From: Nitrospira sp. CR1.2
GTDB taxonomy: Bacteria; Nitrospirota; Nitrospiria; Nitrospirales; Nitrospiraceae
Assembly: GCA_014055495.1 (NCBI GenBank)
Contig: WIAG01000001.1
Location: forward strand, 121,614 to 185,613
Reading direction: 5' to 3'
DNA length: 64,000 nucleotides
The first letter of the stretch is position 1; each line of letters starts with the position of its first letter. The position numbers and the translations under genes are program-made. This document shows, in pieces, positions 33,206 to 42,099 of this stretch. The notes under the pieces were generated by a model. It searched no databases. It was not told the DNA's origin and saw only the letters and a program-made list of their open reading frames with translations.

Positions 33206-33694
33206 TCACGCCTGTTGAGTTTCTGTATTGTTGGTATCGAGGCGGTTGATCCACGCATCCAGATGAACAGCGGTGCGCCGGTTCAGGACATCCTGGGTCG
33301 CATAAATCGGGCAACCGGCTCTGAGCGCCAGCGCAATCGCATCGCTAGGGCGTGCGTCCAGTGTCCGATGGAGCCCCTTCGAGGCCAAGGCAATGCTGGC
33401 ATAGTACGTACTGCTCTTGACGTCCGTGATGACGACCCGTTCGATCCGAACACCCAGATGATCCGCAAAGCTCCGGATCAGATCGTGACTCATCGGGCGA
33501 GGCGTCACGACGTGGTCCATGGCCAGGCGAATCGCGTTCCCTTCGGCAGATCCAACCCAGATCGGCAGAGTGACGCCCGCGTCGTCACTCTTCAGCACGA
33601 CGATCCGCGTGTCCGTGTTGCCGTCGTCCAGCACCTGCTTCACCGACAGCGCCACGAGTTCGGACGATGTGTCTGGTTGCTTGGCGGCATCCAT
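33206..33694 (-). CDS. bifunctional nuclease family protein (DUF151), copy 2
   Basis: 162 residues. VVLKSDDAGVTLPIWVGSAEGNAIRLAM, RPMSHDLIRSFADHL and LDARPSDAIALALRAGCPIYA are the DUF151 signatures. The family is named for a plant bifunctional nuclease with DNase and RNase activity; the bacterial role is unclear. Only 2 bp separate it from its paralogue upstream, and 41 bp from rplM downstream. Confidence 0.9.
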   Translation of the reverse strand: MDAAKQPDTSSELVALSVKQVLDDGNTDTRIVVLKSDDAGVTLPIWVGSAEGNAIRLAMDHVVTPRPMSHDLIRSFADHLGVRIERVVITDVKSSTYYASIALASKGLHRTLDARPSDAIALALRAGCPIYATQDVLNRRTAVHLDAWINRLDTNNTETQQA

Positions 33695-33696
33695 GA

Positions 33697-34164
33697 CTAG
33701 GTATCCAGCTTTCCGAAGTCTTCAGGTTTCAGATTTTCAAGCCACTGCTCAAGTTCTTCGGACGACTGCTTCTTGATGACCTTCTCACTTGCGAAAATCG
33801 GCGCGCTGGTTCGAAGGGCCAAGGCAATGGCGTCGCTGGGACGGGAATCGACCGTATACTCGGAATCTTCGTACATCAGGTGAATGGTGGCGAAGTAGGT
33901 ATTGTCATTCAAGTCCGTAATGACCACGCTGATGATCTTGGCATCGAAGGTGTCGAGAAACGATCTCATCAGGTCGTGTGTCATGGGGCGCGGGGCAGTG
34001 ACGCTTTCCAACGCCAGGCCGATGGCGCTCGCTTCTGATTTCCCCACCCAGATTGGAAGCATGTCCGAATTATCCTCGTCGCGCAACACCACTATATAGG
34101 CGTTGTTGTAGGGGTCGAAGATCAGACCCTTGACCCGCATTTGTGTAATCACGGCGGGGAGCAT
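33697..34164 (-). CDS. bifunctional nuclease family protein (DUF151), copy 1
   Basis: 155 residues, clearly paralogous to the next gene: MLPIWVGKSEASAIGLAL, APRPMTHDLMRSFLDTF, VDSRPSDAIALALRTSAPIFA. A GTG at 34152 would give the family-typical start MITQMRVKG and has GGAAGG at a sensible distance; the ATG at 34164 directly abuts that site. A good promoter lies 40-65 bp upstream. It is the first gene of the nuclease-ribosomal-protein unit. Confidence 0.9.
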   Translation of the reverse strand: MLPAVITQMRVKGLIFDPYNNAYIVVLRDEDNSDMLPIWVGKSEASAIGLALESVTAPRPMTHDLMRSFLDTFDAKIISVVITDLNDNTYFATIHLMYEDSEYTVDSRPSDAIALALRTSAPIFASEKVIKKQSSEELEQWLENLKPEDFGKLDT

Positions 34165-34201
34165 CCTTCCCGATGTCGGCTGAAAAACTCAAGAATAGGG
34201 C

Positions 34202-34231
34202 ACTCTAGCACTTCCGAAATGAGAGTGTCAA
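34202..34231 (-). promoter_or_regulatory. sigma70 promoter for the DUF151-rplM-rpsI unit
   Basis: On the minus strand TTGACA (34226-34231), 18-bp spacer, TAGAGT (34202-34207), located about 40 bp before the first DUF151 start. Confidence 0.6.
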
Positions 34232-34408
34232 TGAATGCGACGTGCAGACGGTTCGAAGCGGACAGTCGAAAAACCGATGGTCCGAGGTTGGTACAGTCTC
34301 AGCCATGGAACAGCCAACGCAACGGGGGAGCATTCATTCGGCCGATTGAAATGTTGCCCGTGCGCCTGCGCAAGGCGAGGGGGAGGCAGACGAGCGAGTC
34401 CTCAAGCC

Positions 34409-34690
34409 TTATGTGCCAGCCGGTCTGAAGTTCTGGTCGATTTTTGAGGTGTCGGCCTGTTCCCCCAGTTTCAGGAAGGCTTTCATTTGTTTCTTGACCA
34501 GTTCCCTGCCGCTCTCATCACCCAAATTGACTTGATACTCATTGATGACCATGACCCGCATCCCTTCCCATTTTTTCCAGCAAGGTTTACAGACTTTGGC
34601 CTTGATCTCCGTTTCCAGTTTTCCCAGGAACAACATATCCGTGATTGCTTCGCCTGCTTGGCCACACGTGACACACTGCACATCTGCCAT
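34409..34690 (-). CDS. YggX-like (Fe(II)-trafficking type) protein with zinc-ribbon cysteines
   Basis: 93 residues. The segment CWKKWEGMRVMVINEYQVNL followed by ESGRELVKKQMKAFL matches the core of YggX, whose E. coli form protects iron-sulfur proteins from oxidation. Unlike YggX, this protein has two CxxC pairs (Cys6/9 and Cys34/37) that could bind zinc or iron. It stands alone, 244 bp from the DUF151 genes. Confidence 0.65.
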   Translation of the reverse strand: MADVQCVTCGQAGEAITDMLFLGKLETEIKAKVCKPCWKKWEGMRVMVINEYQVNLGDESGRELVKKQMKAFLKLGEQADTSKIDQNFRPAGT

Positions 34691-34782
34691 GGTTGCCTCC
34701 GTGAATCTATCGAATCGTCGTCTGCGGTAGAAAGCGGTATTCTAGCACCGGAGTCGCGCGGAAAAAAGGGTAGGCTGCGCCG

Positions 34783-34811
34783 TTGACGCGTTTCCTGATT
34801 AATGTTACAAC
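34783..34811 (+). promoter_or_regulatory. promoter of tRNA-Leu
   Basis: TTGACG (34783-34788), 17-bp spacer, TACAAC (34806-34811), 58 bp before the tRNA 5' end. A GC-rich stretch follows the -10. Confidence 0.5.
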
Positions 34812-34869
34812 TGCGTCCCTTCGCTCGCGCATTGGTCGGGGACGTGCAACGGTGTGTGATGGAATCTGT

Positions 34870-34956
34870 GCCCGGATGGCGGAACTGGCAGACGCGCCGG
34901 ACTCAAAATCCGGTTCTCGCAAGAGAGTGGGAGTTCGACCCTCCCTCTGGGCACCA
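34870..34956 (+). tRNA. tRNA-Leu (anticodon CAA)
   Basis: 87 nt with a long variable arm as expected for leucine. Acceptor GCCCGGA pairs with TCTGGGC, the anticodon stem GCCGGA/TCCGGT encloses loop CTCAAAA (anticodon CAA, reading UUG), the T-arm contains GTTCGAC, and CCA is encoded at 34954-34956. The D-arm carries TGGCGGAACTGGCAGACGC, the leucine pattern. Confidence 0.95.
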
Positions 34957-35115
34957 TCACAACTCACCCGCCTCGCTAGAAACCGGAACCTTCCGGCGTG
35001 GCCTTCATACAACATGACACGGAAATGAGCTGCCCAGGACGCAGCGGATCACGAATGAGTGGGGCGGTTGAAGGCGTGACAACACTATATAGTGGATGTC
35101 GCGACCGAAAACATC

Positions 35116-35144
35116 TTGACATGATGTGGGGCTTAGCCTATAGT
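35116..35144 (+). promoter_or_regulatory. strong sigma70 promoter
   Basis: TTGACA (35116-35121), exactly 17 bp, TATAGT (35139-35144). It is 95 bp before the orphan secreted-protein gene and is one of the closest matches to consensus in the window. Confidence 0.75.
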
Positions 35145-35239
35145 TCGCCCGAAATTGCTTTGGAATACGTATGACTCGTTTAGTTTATCGCCGTCCATTA
35201 TCAATCTCTTATCAATTCCATTCACTAAGGAGGCAGCAC

Positions 35240-36022
35240 ATGCGTAACGTGTTGGCACTGGGAGCTGCGGTGCTTTTCATCAGCTCCGTTGGTGTTGCAG
35301 GCGCTCAAGAGCGTTTGCCACAGTCCTCGTCGGGATCAGGGTTTGGTGTCGGCAACTCAGTCGGAGATGTGTCGGGTAACTCCGGTCGTACGACAGCATT
35401 CGATCGGACGGCGTTCTTGGAACGTCTCTCCCAACCAGAGACGATCTATGGTCGTGTCCTGGCAATTGATATTCCCGGTGGGAAGCTTCACCTGGAGACA
35501 GGTGGCAGCTCGCACGATGAAGGTCGCGCTGGAACGGGTGCCATGAGCTCCCTCACGACCTACCTCGATGCCCACACGAACATGGACCAGATAAAAGTGC
35601 TGAATGCCGGCGACGACATTTCTTTACAGGTTGTGGAGGCTCCCAACCAGCGTGCTGACATTGGAGTATATGGAACTGGTCGTAAGCTGGTACGTGAAGT
35701 GTACCTGTTGCGCGGCAACGAGAAGTTAGCTGGATTCGGTGGCCTCGGCCAGCGTCCAGCTCCGGCAACCGAGCGTGGGATCGAGACGAATTCAGGGACG
35801 AACACCGGTGGACCGGTCGGCGGAGTGTTCCCTGGTACGGTCACCACTGGGGTGGTCACCACCACCGTGGGTGAGTTCACGGGAACCGCTCCGTGCTGGA
35901 ATTGTGAACCGCAGCCGGGATGGGGTTATCAGACCGTCGCTCCCGAAACTAAAGTCCAGAACAAGTCTGACTATGGGAGTGATGGTGCGAAGCCCAATCT
36001 GCAGAAGGGCTTGTCCAACTAA
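35240..36022 (+). CDS. orphan secreted Gly/Thr-rich protein
   Basis: 260 residues. A signal peptide (MRNVLALGAAVLFISSVGVA, cleavage near AGA-QE) leads to a Ser/Gly-rich linker. A compact domain follows (about 55-150: ETIYGRVLAIDIPGGKLHLET, MSSLTTYLDAHTNM, DDISLQVVEAPNQ), then a long Gly/Thr/Pro tail with PCWNCEPQPGWG (one CxxC). I do not recognise the family. AAGGAGG lies 8 nt upstream of the ATG. The gene is monocistronic, framed by a near-consensus promoter and a rho-independent terminator, so it is probably well expressed. Confidence 0.75.
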   Translation: MRNVLALGAAVLFISSVGVAGAQERLPQSSSGSGFGVGNSVGDVSGNSGRTTAFDRTAFLERLSQPETIYGRVLAIDIPGGKLHLETGGSSHDEGRAGTGAMSSLTTYLDAHTNMDQIKVLNAGDDISLQVVEAPNQRADIGVYGTGRKLVREVYLLRGNEKLAGFGGLGQRPAPATERGIETNSGTNTGGPVGGVFPGTVTTGVVTTTVGEFTGTAPCWNCEPQPGWGYQTVAPETKVQNKSDYGSDGAKPNLQKGLSN

Positions 36023-36055
36023 GACAAAAGGCCATCACGATGGCCGGATGTTGAG

Positions 36056-36090
36056 CGGGGTGCTTCGAAAGGAGCACCCCGTTTTGTTTT
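36056..36090 (+). terminator. rho-independent terminator
   Basis: CGGGGTGCT (36056-36064), 8-nt loop, AGCACCCCG (36073-36081), then TTTTGTTTT. A perfect 9-bp stem and T-run directly downstream of the orphan secreted-protein gene. Confidence 0.92.
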
Positions 36091-36158
36091 GTGTCGCTCG
36101 TTGTAATGCCCGCCGTTGCAACACCCGGAACGGCTTGGTACGATCACATCAATAGAGA

Positions 36159-36431
36159 ATGAGCTCTGCTATGTCCCAGACATCGTCACAGGCCCACACT
36201 CCAGATGAAGAGTTGGATCTTCGTGGGGTCATTTGTCCATACAATTTCGTGAAGACCAAGCTCAAGCTGGAAAGTATGGCTCCCGGCCAACTCCTTCTTG
36301 TTCATCTCGATGACGGCGACCCCATTCGAAATGTTCCGCGTAGTGTGTCTGATGATGGCCACGATGTGTTGTCGCAGGAGCGTGCCGATCAATCCTTTCG
36401 GGTCGTGATACGAAAGCGTCTCGACGACTGA
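36159..36431 (+). CDS. TusA-family sulfur carrier/sulfurtransferase
   Basis: 90 residues. LDLRGVICPYNFVKTKLKLE contains the CPxx active-site motif (Cys26) at the usual place, and GQLLLVHLDDGDPIRNVP is the typical second strand. TusA proteins carry persulfide sulfur for tRNA thiolation, molybdopterin or sulfur metabolism. An alternative ATG at 36171 drops four residues. Convergent with rsmI, 3 bp apart. Confidence 0.88.
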   Translation: MSSAMSQTSSQAHTPDEELDLRGVICPYNFVKTKLKLESMAPGQLLLVHLDDGDPIRNVPRSVSDDGHDVLSQERADQSFRVVIRKRLDD

Positions 36432-36434
36432 TTT

Positions 36435-37187
36435 TCAGTTTTTCTTTCCGGCTGCGGTCTTCCCTCGTCTCGCGCCTTCCACAACGAGTACCGCGAGAGA
36501 CGCATTCTCAAAAATTGCCTCTTTTTCGAGTAACGCCTCAACACGTCCTCGCAGAACGTGCTGCCCCGGTTGTGTGAGGTCGAGCCCCAGGACGACCAGT
36601 CGGTTGCCGAGGGTGGCGAGGAGTATGGTGAGTATCTGTCGGAGCGCCGGCACGGGCGGTAAAAGCATAAGGGGCCTCGATTCGTGCTGTAATGATTGAA
36701 GGCGACGCGTGAGCTTGCGGGTGCCGTCGGCGCAACGCCCTTCGAATACGAACGCGTCGGCATTCATGCCGCAGAGCGCGGCTGCTGTGGCCACGATGGA
36801 TGGTCCGGGAACCACTTCTACCGTAAGGCCGGCCTTCGTGGCGGCAACTATCAGTAATCGACCTGGATCGTAGAGGGCCGGCATACCGGAGTCGGAGACG
36901 AGGGCAATGTGCTGCCCCTGCTTCAACCGATCCAGCAGCACCGGTGTCTTCTCTGCTGCATTGTCGCGATCATAGCTTGTGAGCGAAACGTGAATGTTGT
37001 GGTGAGCGAGCAGCACTTGTGTCAGTCGGGGCTGTTTGGCTGCAACGAGGTCAACGCGACGGAGTGTTGCCAGAGCGCGGATCGTGAGATCATCCGGATG
37101 TCCGATGGGCATGCCGACAAGGAACAGTGTGCCTGCAGACCGGCCGGATTGCGCGCCTGTTCCTTGACTCTGTTCTTCCGGCATCAT
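36435..37187 (-). CDS. rsmI: 16S rRNA (cytidine-2'-O)-methyltransferase, RsmI-like
   Basis: About 250 residues of the tetrapyrrole-methylase fold. GTLFLVGMPIGHPDDLTIRALATLR, SYDRDNAAEK, IALVSDSGMPALYDPG and VVPGPSIVATAAALCG are RsmI signatures. It methylates C1402 of 16S rRNA. Starts at 37187 or 37184 (two adjacent ATGs) are both possible; the longer open frame to 37274 seems non-native because it overlaps the divergent ccsA region. The usual N-P-x-G-N opening is changed to MPIGHPDD. Confidence 0.85.
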   Translation of the reverse strand: MMPEEQSQGTGAQSGRSAGTLFLVGMPIGHPDDLTIRALATLRRVDLVAAKQPRLTQVLLAHHNIHVSLTSYDRDNAAEKTPVLLDRLKQGQHIALVSDSGMPALYDPGRLLIVAATKAGLTVEVVPGPSIVATAAALCGMNADAFVFEGRCADGTRKLTRRLQSLQHESRPLMLLPPVPALRQILTILLATLGNRLVVLGLDLTQPGQHVLRGRVEALLEKEAIFENASLAVLVVEGARRGKTAAGKKN

Positions 37188-37248
37188 TATAATTTCCAGT
37201 TCGAAAAAACCGTGACTTTGCGCTGAAATGTTGCGAGGATAGACCGAA

Positions 37249-38055
37249 ATGTCATCCGTGTTTTTTATGCTCACGATGGGCCTCTACTTCGTGAGCACCG
37301 TCTGTTATTTGGCCTACCTGCTGCGGCGGGCTGAGACGCTGTCAAAGGTCTCGCTCGGAATCACGGCTGCCGGGTTCGCCACCCACACCGTGGCGTTGGT
37401 GGCGAGGATGACGGACACCAGCCAAGCCCAGTTACCGACCTTTCACGAAGCCCTCTCGTTTTTCTCCTGGATGCTGATTCTGGTGTTTCTCGCAGTGGAG
37501 TTCCGTCGGCAACTCCATGTACTCGGTTCGTTTATCGTCCCGTTGGCGCTGGTCTCGTTAGTCACCGCCGCGGCGTTCCGGTCAGACGAAGCCTCGACGC
37601 TCCAGCCCGTGTTCAAGACCCTATGGGTTCACGTCACCTTGAGCATGTTAGGGACGGTCGGGTTCGCCGTCGCATTTGTCGCAGGGGTGATGTACCTCAT
37701 TCAAGATGGTCTGCTCAAGTCCAAGCGCTTCAACGTACTCTACGCAAAACTTCCCGCCCTGGACTATCTCGATCACTTAAACCAGCAATCCATCGTGATG
37801 GGGTTTCCGCTCCTGACGCTCGGAATCATCAGCGGCGCATTTTCCGCGGAAATCGTGCGGGGTACCTACGTGAACTGGAACCCTGAGCAGACCTGGGCCA
37901 TGGTGACATGGGGCTTCTACTTCGCCGTCCTGGTGGGTCGCTTGACCATCGGCTGGCGCGCCAAGCGAGCGGCGTATCTCACGATCATCGGTTTTGCCGG
38001 TGTGATCCTGACTCTGATCGGCGTGGTCTTGAAAAGTCACGGGTCGGTGTCCTGA
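37249..38055 (+). CDS. ccsA: cytochrome c assembly protein CcsA/HemX family
   Basis: 268 residues with about eight transmembrane helices. PTFHEALSFFSWML near the second or third helix and YVNWNPEQTWAMVTWGFY, the WWD-like haem-handling segment, identify the CcsA/CcmC superfamily. Placement directly before hemA matches the HemX-hemA arrangement in many bacteria. It either moves haem for cytochrome c maturation or tunes HemA levels. Its stop overlaps the hemA start by one base. Confidence 0.9.
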   Translation: MSSVFFMLTMGLYFVSTVCYLAYLLRRAETLSKVSLGITAAGFATHTVALVARMTDTSQAQLPTFHEALSFFSWMLILVFLAVEFRRQLHVLGSFIVPLALVSLVTAAAFRSDEASTLQPVFKTLWVHVTLSMLGTVGFAVAFVAGVMYLIQDGLLKSKRFNVLYAKLPALDYLDHLNQQSIVMGFPLLTLGIISGAFSAEIVRGTYVNWNPEQTWAMVTWGFYFAVLVGRLTIGWRAKRAAYLTIIGFAGVILTLIGVVLKSHGSVS

Positions 38056-39461
38056 TGCATGTCATTGTTGTCGGTTTGAGCCACAAGACCGCTCCCGTTG
38101 AGATTCGCGAGAAGCTCGCCGTCCCTGAAAGTCGTCTGCGAGAGGCACTCAGTCGGCTTTGCACCTACCCCGGAGTTCGCGAGGGATTGCTGCTCTCCAC
38201 CTGCAACCGAGTCGAAGTCTATGCCGTGGTCGAGGACCTGGAAAGCGGCTACGGTCGGGTCCAGGAATTTCTGGCGGATACCCACCTCTCTCTTTCCTCT
38301 GAACATCTGACCCCGCATCTCTACTGGCATGCCGGCGACCGTGCGATCGGCCATCTCTTCCGCGTGGCGTCCAGCCTCGACTCGATGATCGTCGGTGAGT
38401 CCCAAATTCTCGGTCAAATCAAGGACGCGTTCGAGGTCGCCTTAACGCACAAGGCGTCGGGCCTATTGCTGAACAAAATCGTCAAGAAGGCTATTTCGGT
38501 TGCGAAACGTGTGCGGACCGAAACCAAAATCGCGGAGACGGCCGTGTCGGTGAGTTACGCCGCCGTCGAATTGGCGAAGAAGATTTTTTCAAACTTGACC
38601 GAAAAGAGCGTGCTGCTGATCGGGGCGGGCGAAATGGCGAAGCTGGCGGCTCGGCACCTAATTGCCAACGGGGTGCGCCAGGTGAGAATCACGACGCGGA
38701 ACTTTCAGCACGGCTTGGAGCTGGCGCAGAAGTTTAACGGCACGGCCGTTCCGTTTGAAGACTACAAGACAGAGTTGGCCGCGGCGGACATCGTGCTTGT
38801 ATCCACTGGAGCCTCGCACTATCTGGTCACGGCCGACGATGTGCAGCGGGCGATGCGACAACGCATGAGTCGTCCTATGTTTTTGATCGATATCTCCGTG
38901 CCACGCAACATCGACCCCGCCGTTCGGCCGATCGACGATGCGTTCCTGTTCGACATCGATGATTTGCATATGCGGGTCGAGCAAAACCGGGAAGACCGAT
39001 TGCGTGAAGCCGCGAAGGCCGAGCAGATGGTGGTGGAAGAAGTGGCCGTGCTGGGGCAGTGGCTGCAGTCTCTCGAAGTCACGCCGACCATTGTGGCGTT
39101 GCGTAGCCGGACCGAAGAGATCAAGCGACGTGAGGTGGACAAGGTCCTGGCGCGATTGACGCATCTGACGACCGAGGACCGTGCTGCCGTGGAGGCGCTG
39201 GCGTCTGCCATCGTCAATAAAATGGTGCATGGGACGATGGTGACATTGAAGACCGAGGCCACGTCTTCCAGCGGCGCAGCCTATGTCGATGCCGCCCGCC
39301 GCTTCTTTAGTTTGGAAGAGACGCAGCCTGCGTATTCATCGGGACAGACAGAGGGGCAGGGAGCACCAGAGAGGAATGGACCTGGTCACGAGGCCGGAGG
39401 ATTTCCCGAGCCCTCTTTGGTGCAGCATACAACGAAGGAGCCTGGCCGGCGTGGTCGCTAA
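38055..39461 (+). CDS. hemA: glutamyl-tRNA reductase
   Basis: 468 residues. MHVIVVGLSHKTAPVEIREKL opens. The catalytic Cys50 lies in LLSTCNRVEVY, GESQILGQIKDAF is the substrate site, and VLLIGAGEMAKLAARHL is the NADPH fold. The last 45 residues form a polar tail beyond the usual end. It catalyses the first committed step of C5 tetrapyrrole synthesis. TGATG overlap with ccsA fixes the start at 38055. Confidence 0.97.
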   Translation: MHVIVVGLSHKTAPVEIREKLAVPESRLREALSRLCTYPGVREGLLLSTCNRVEVYAVVEDLESGYGRVQEFLADTHLSLSSEHLTPHLYWHAGDRAIGHLFRVASSLDSMIVGESQILGQIKDAFEVALTHKASGLLLNKIVKKAISVAKRVRTETKIAETAVSVSYAAVELAKKIFSNLTEKSVLLIGAGEMAKLAARHLIANGVRQVRITTRNFQHGLELAQKFNGTAVPFEDYKTELAAADIVLVSTGASHYLVTADDVQRAMRQRMSRPMFLIDISVPRNIDPAVRPIDDAFLFDIDDLHMRVEQNREDRLREAAKAEQMVVEEVAVLGQWLQSLEVTPTIVALRSRTEEIKRREVDKVLARLTHLTTEDRAAVEALASAIVNKMVHGTMVTLKTEATSSSGAAYVDAARRFFSLEETQPAYSSGQTEGQGAPERNGPGHEAGGFPEPSLVQHTTKEPGRRGR

Positions 39462-39549
39462 GCAGATCACCGGTCGCACATCATATGGAAAACGTGTTGT
39501 CGGTAGGTAAGCGGTCATCGGCTGTGAATCGGCCGGGGCGTGGTCGCTC

Positions 39550-40482
39550 ATGAGTCGTTCGACGTTGATTCTCGGTACGCGTGGCAGCAAGTTGGCCGTC
39601 CATCAGAGTCAGTGGGTTCAGGCGCGTCTCCAGGAACTGGCTCCTGGTCTCACCATCTCACTGAAGCGCATCCAAACCTCGGGCGACAAAATCCTCGATG
39701 TGCCGCTGGCCAAAATCGGCGGCAAGGGTCTGTTCGTCAAAGAAATCGAAGATGCGCTCTTGAGCGGGGAGATCGATCTCGCCGTCCACAGCATGAAGGA
39801 TGTCCCGACGGCATTACCGGAGGGACTCGAGATTCTTTGCGTGCCGCCTCGTGAAGATGCGCGCGATGCGCTGATCACGCGGGATGGGTCCCTGCTGGAT
39901 CAGCTGAAGCCCGGTGCCCGCATCGGGACCAGCAGTCTGCGGCGGCAAGCGCAGTTGCTGCACCATCGTCCGGATTTTGTGATCGAGATGCTGCGCGGCA
40001 ATCTGGATACCCGTCTCAGGAAATTGCGTGAGGGGCAGTTTGATGCCATTGTGCTGGCCGCTGCGGGATTGCGGCGGCTGGAGTGGGACGCGGAGATCAC
40101 GGAATACCTTCCGGTTCATCTCAGCCTGCCCGCCATTGCGCAGGGCGCGCTTGGTATCGAAGCGCGCAGCAATGACAGTGTCGTGCGCGATGTGCTCAGT
40201 CGTTTCGAACATCGTCCCACCCGTACGACCGTGACCGCCGAACGGGCGCTGCTGCACCGGCTCGAAGGCGGCTGTCAGGTTCCCATCGCGGCGCATGCCG
40301 TACTGAATGGCGAGAGTCTGACGCTCGACGGCCTGGTGGCGACAGTTGATGGGCGGCGTGTCATTCGTCATCAGATTCAAGGCCGGGCCGCCGATGCTCA
40401 GCAATTGGGAACGACGTTGGCTGAACGCCTGTTGGCTGACGGGGCGGATGTCATCCTCAAGGAGATCTACGGACGGGCGTAA
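39550..40482 (+). CDS. hemC: hydroxymethylbilane synthase (porphobilinogen deaminase)
   Basis: 310 residues. LILGTRGSKLAVHQSQWV, GKGLFVKEIEDALL, AVHSMKDVPT and the dipyrromethane-cofactor cysteine in LEGGCQVPIAAHA (Cys242) are all present. It polymerises four porphobilinogens. Follows hemA by 88 bp, and its stop overlaps the next start by one base (TAATG). Confidence 0.97.
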   Translation: MSRSTLILGTRGSKLAVHQSQWVQARLQELAPGLTISLKRIQTSGDKILDVPLAKIGGKGLFVKEIEDALLSGEIDLAVHSMKDVPTALPEGLEILCVPPREDARDALITRDGSLLDQLKPGARIGTSSLRRQAQLLHHRPDFVIEMLRGNLDTRLRKLREGQFDAIVLAAAGLRRLEWDAEITEYLPVHLSLPAIAQGALGIEARSNDSVVRDVLSRFEHRPTRTTVTAERALLHRLEGGCQVPIAAHAVLNGESLTLDGLVATVDGRRVIRHQIQGRAADAQQLGTTLAERLLADGADVILKEIYGRA

Positions 40483-42038
40483 TGGTCACGACGACGCGCA
40501 TAGGGAGAGTGTTCTTGGTCGGGGCAGGCCCCGGTGACCCAAAACTGCTTACGCTGCGCGGGAAGGAGTGTCTCGAGCAGGCCGATGTGGTCCTGTACGA
40601 TTATCTCGCCAACGAGGCATTGCTGCAGCATACGTCTCCCCAAGCGGAACGCCTCTACGTCGGGCGTCGCGGCCGTGGCCAGTACCGGGACCAATCGGAG
40701 ATCAATCGCCTGCTGATTGAGCATGCCCGGGCCGGGAAACGTGTGGTCAGGCTGAAAGGCGGCGATCCGTTCGTGTTCGGGCGGGGTGGGGAAGAGGCGG
40801 AAGCGGTGGCAGCCGCGGGGCTGGAGGTTGAAGTGGTACCCGGGGTGACGGCGGCCGTCGCTGCGCCGGCCTATGCCGGCATTCCGGTCACGCACCGCAC
40901 CATGGCCTCGACGGTGACCTTTGTCACCGGTCATGAAGATCCGACGAAAGATCGCAGTCGCATTGAGTGGACGCGGTTGGCGACGGTACATGGCACCTTG
41001 GTGTTTCTCATGGGCATGACCAACTTGCCGAACATCGTGCAATGCCTCAAGGCTGAAGGCAAGGAGGGCACCACACCCGTGGCCCTCATTCGTTGGGGGA
41101 CCCGCGTATCGCAACGAACCGTCGTGGGCACGCTGGACGATATTGTAGAGAAAGCGGCGGCGGCGCAGATGGAGCCACCGACCGTGATCGTGGTCGGCGA
41201 GGTGGTGCGCTTGCGGTCGCAGTTGAATTGGTTCGAGCGGCGTCCGCTGTTCGGCACACGCGTGCTGGTGACGAGACCGAAACCTCAGGCCGCAGAGTTT
41301 TCCAATCTGATTCAGGCGCAGGGCGGAGAAGCCGTGGAATGCCCGACTATCGATATTGCGCCACCTGAAGACTGGGCCCTGCTGGATGCCGCGCTCGCGC
41401 GGTTGTCTACCTACGGATGGTTGATTTTCACCAGCGTGAACGGTGTCACGCCCTTCATGACGCGATTATTCGAGACCAAACGGGATTTGCGTGCCCTGGC
41501 CGGCATGACGATCTGCTGCATCGGCCCGCGCACTGCGGAAGCTCTGGCTGACTATGGCCTGCGCGCGGATCTAATTCCTGAACAGTTTCAAGCGGAGGGG
41601 ATCCTCGATGCCCTGGCCGCGCGGCAGATGCACGGAGCGAAAATCTTGATTCCGCGTGCGCTGGTTGCGCGGGAGCTTCTGCCGGAGCGGCTGCGCGCGC
41701 AGGGCGCAGAGGTCGACGTGGTACCGGTGTACCGGACGATTCGCCCGGCTGTGGCGACGGATCGGCTGGTCGAGCAACTCAGGGCCGGTGAGATCGATGT
41801 GATCTCATTCACCAGTTCCTCGACCGTGCGGAACTTTGTCGAGTTGTTCGCCACGAGGGATGAATTGTTGCATCTGGTCGGATCGACGGCGGTCGCCTGC
41901 ATCGGTCCGATCACCGCAGACACCGTGCGGGAAGCCGGTCTGACGGTTCACGTCATGGCTGCGCAGAACACGATTCCCGCGCTGGCGGAGGCGATTGTTC
42001 AGCATGTTGAGAGTCGACGATCCCGCCGGCCTATGTAG
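40482..42038 (+). CDS. cobA-hemD: uroporphyrinogen-III C-methyltransferase/synthase fusion
   Basis: 518 residues in two parts. Residues 1-245 are CobA (VFLVGAGPGDPKLLTLRG, VVRLKGGDPFVFGRGGEEAE, VPGVTAAVAAPAYAGIPVTHR). About 255-510 are HemD (TRVLVTRPKPQAAEFSNLI, WLIFTSVNGV, FTSSSTVRNFVELF). One polypeptide closes the uroporphyrinogen ring and makes precorrin-2. With the dehydrogenase at 23144 this gives siroheme. Such fusions occur in several phyla. Confidence 0.96.
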   Translation: MVTTTRIGRVFLVGAGPGDPKLLTLRGKECLEQADVVLYDYLANEALLQHTSPQAERLYVGRRGRGQYRDQSEINRLLIEHARAGKRVVRLKGGDPFVFGRGGEEAEAVAAAGLEVEVVPGVTAAVAAPAYAGIPVTHRTMASTVTFVTGHEDPTKDRSRIEWTRLATVHGTLVFLMGMTNLPNIVQCLKAEGKEGTTPVALIRWGTRVSQRTVVGTLDDIVEKAAAAQMEPPTVIVVGEVVRLRSQLNWFERRPLFGTRVLVTRPKPQAAEFSNLIQAQGGEAVECPTIDIAPPEDWALLDAALARLSTYGWLIFTSVNGVTPFMTRLFETKRDLRALAGMTICCIGPRTAEALADYGLRADLIPEQFQAEGILDALAARQMHGAKILIPRALVARELLPERLRAQGAEVDVVPVYRTIRPAVATDRLVEQLRAGEIDVISFTSSSTVRNFVELFATRDELLHLVGSTAVACIGPITADTVREAGLTVHVMAAQNTIPALAEAIVQHVESRRSRRPM

Positions 42039-42099
42039 ACGGCGGAATTCTCGAGCGGCGGTGTGTGAGCCCATACAATAGCAAGAGGGGAGGAGCGGC

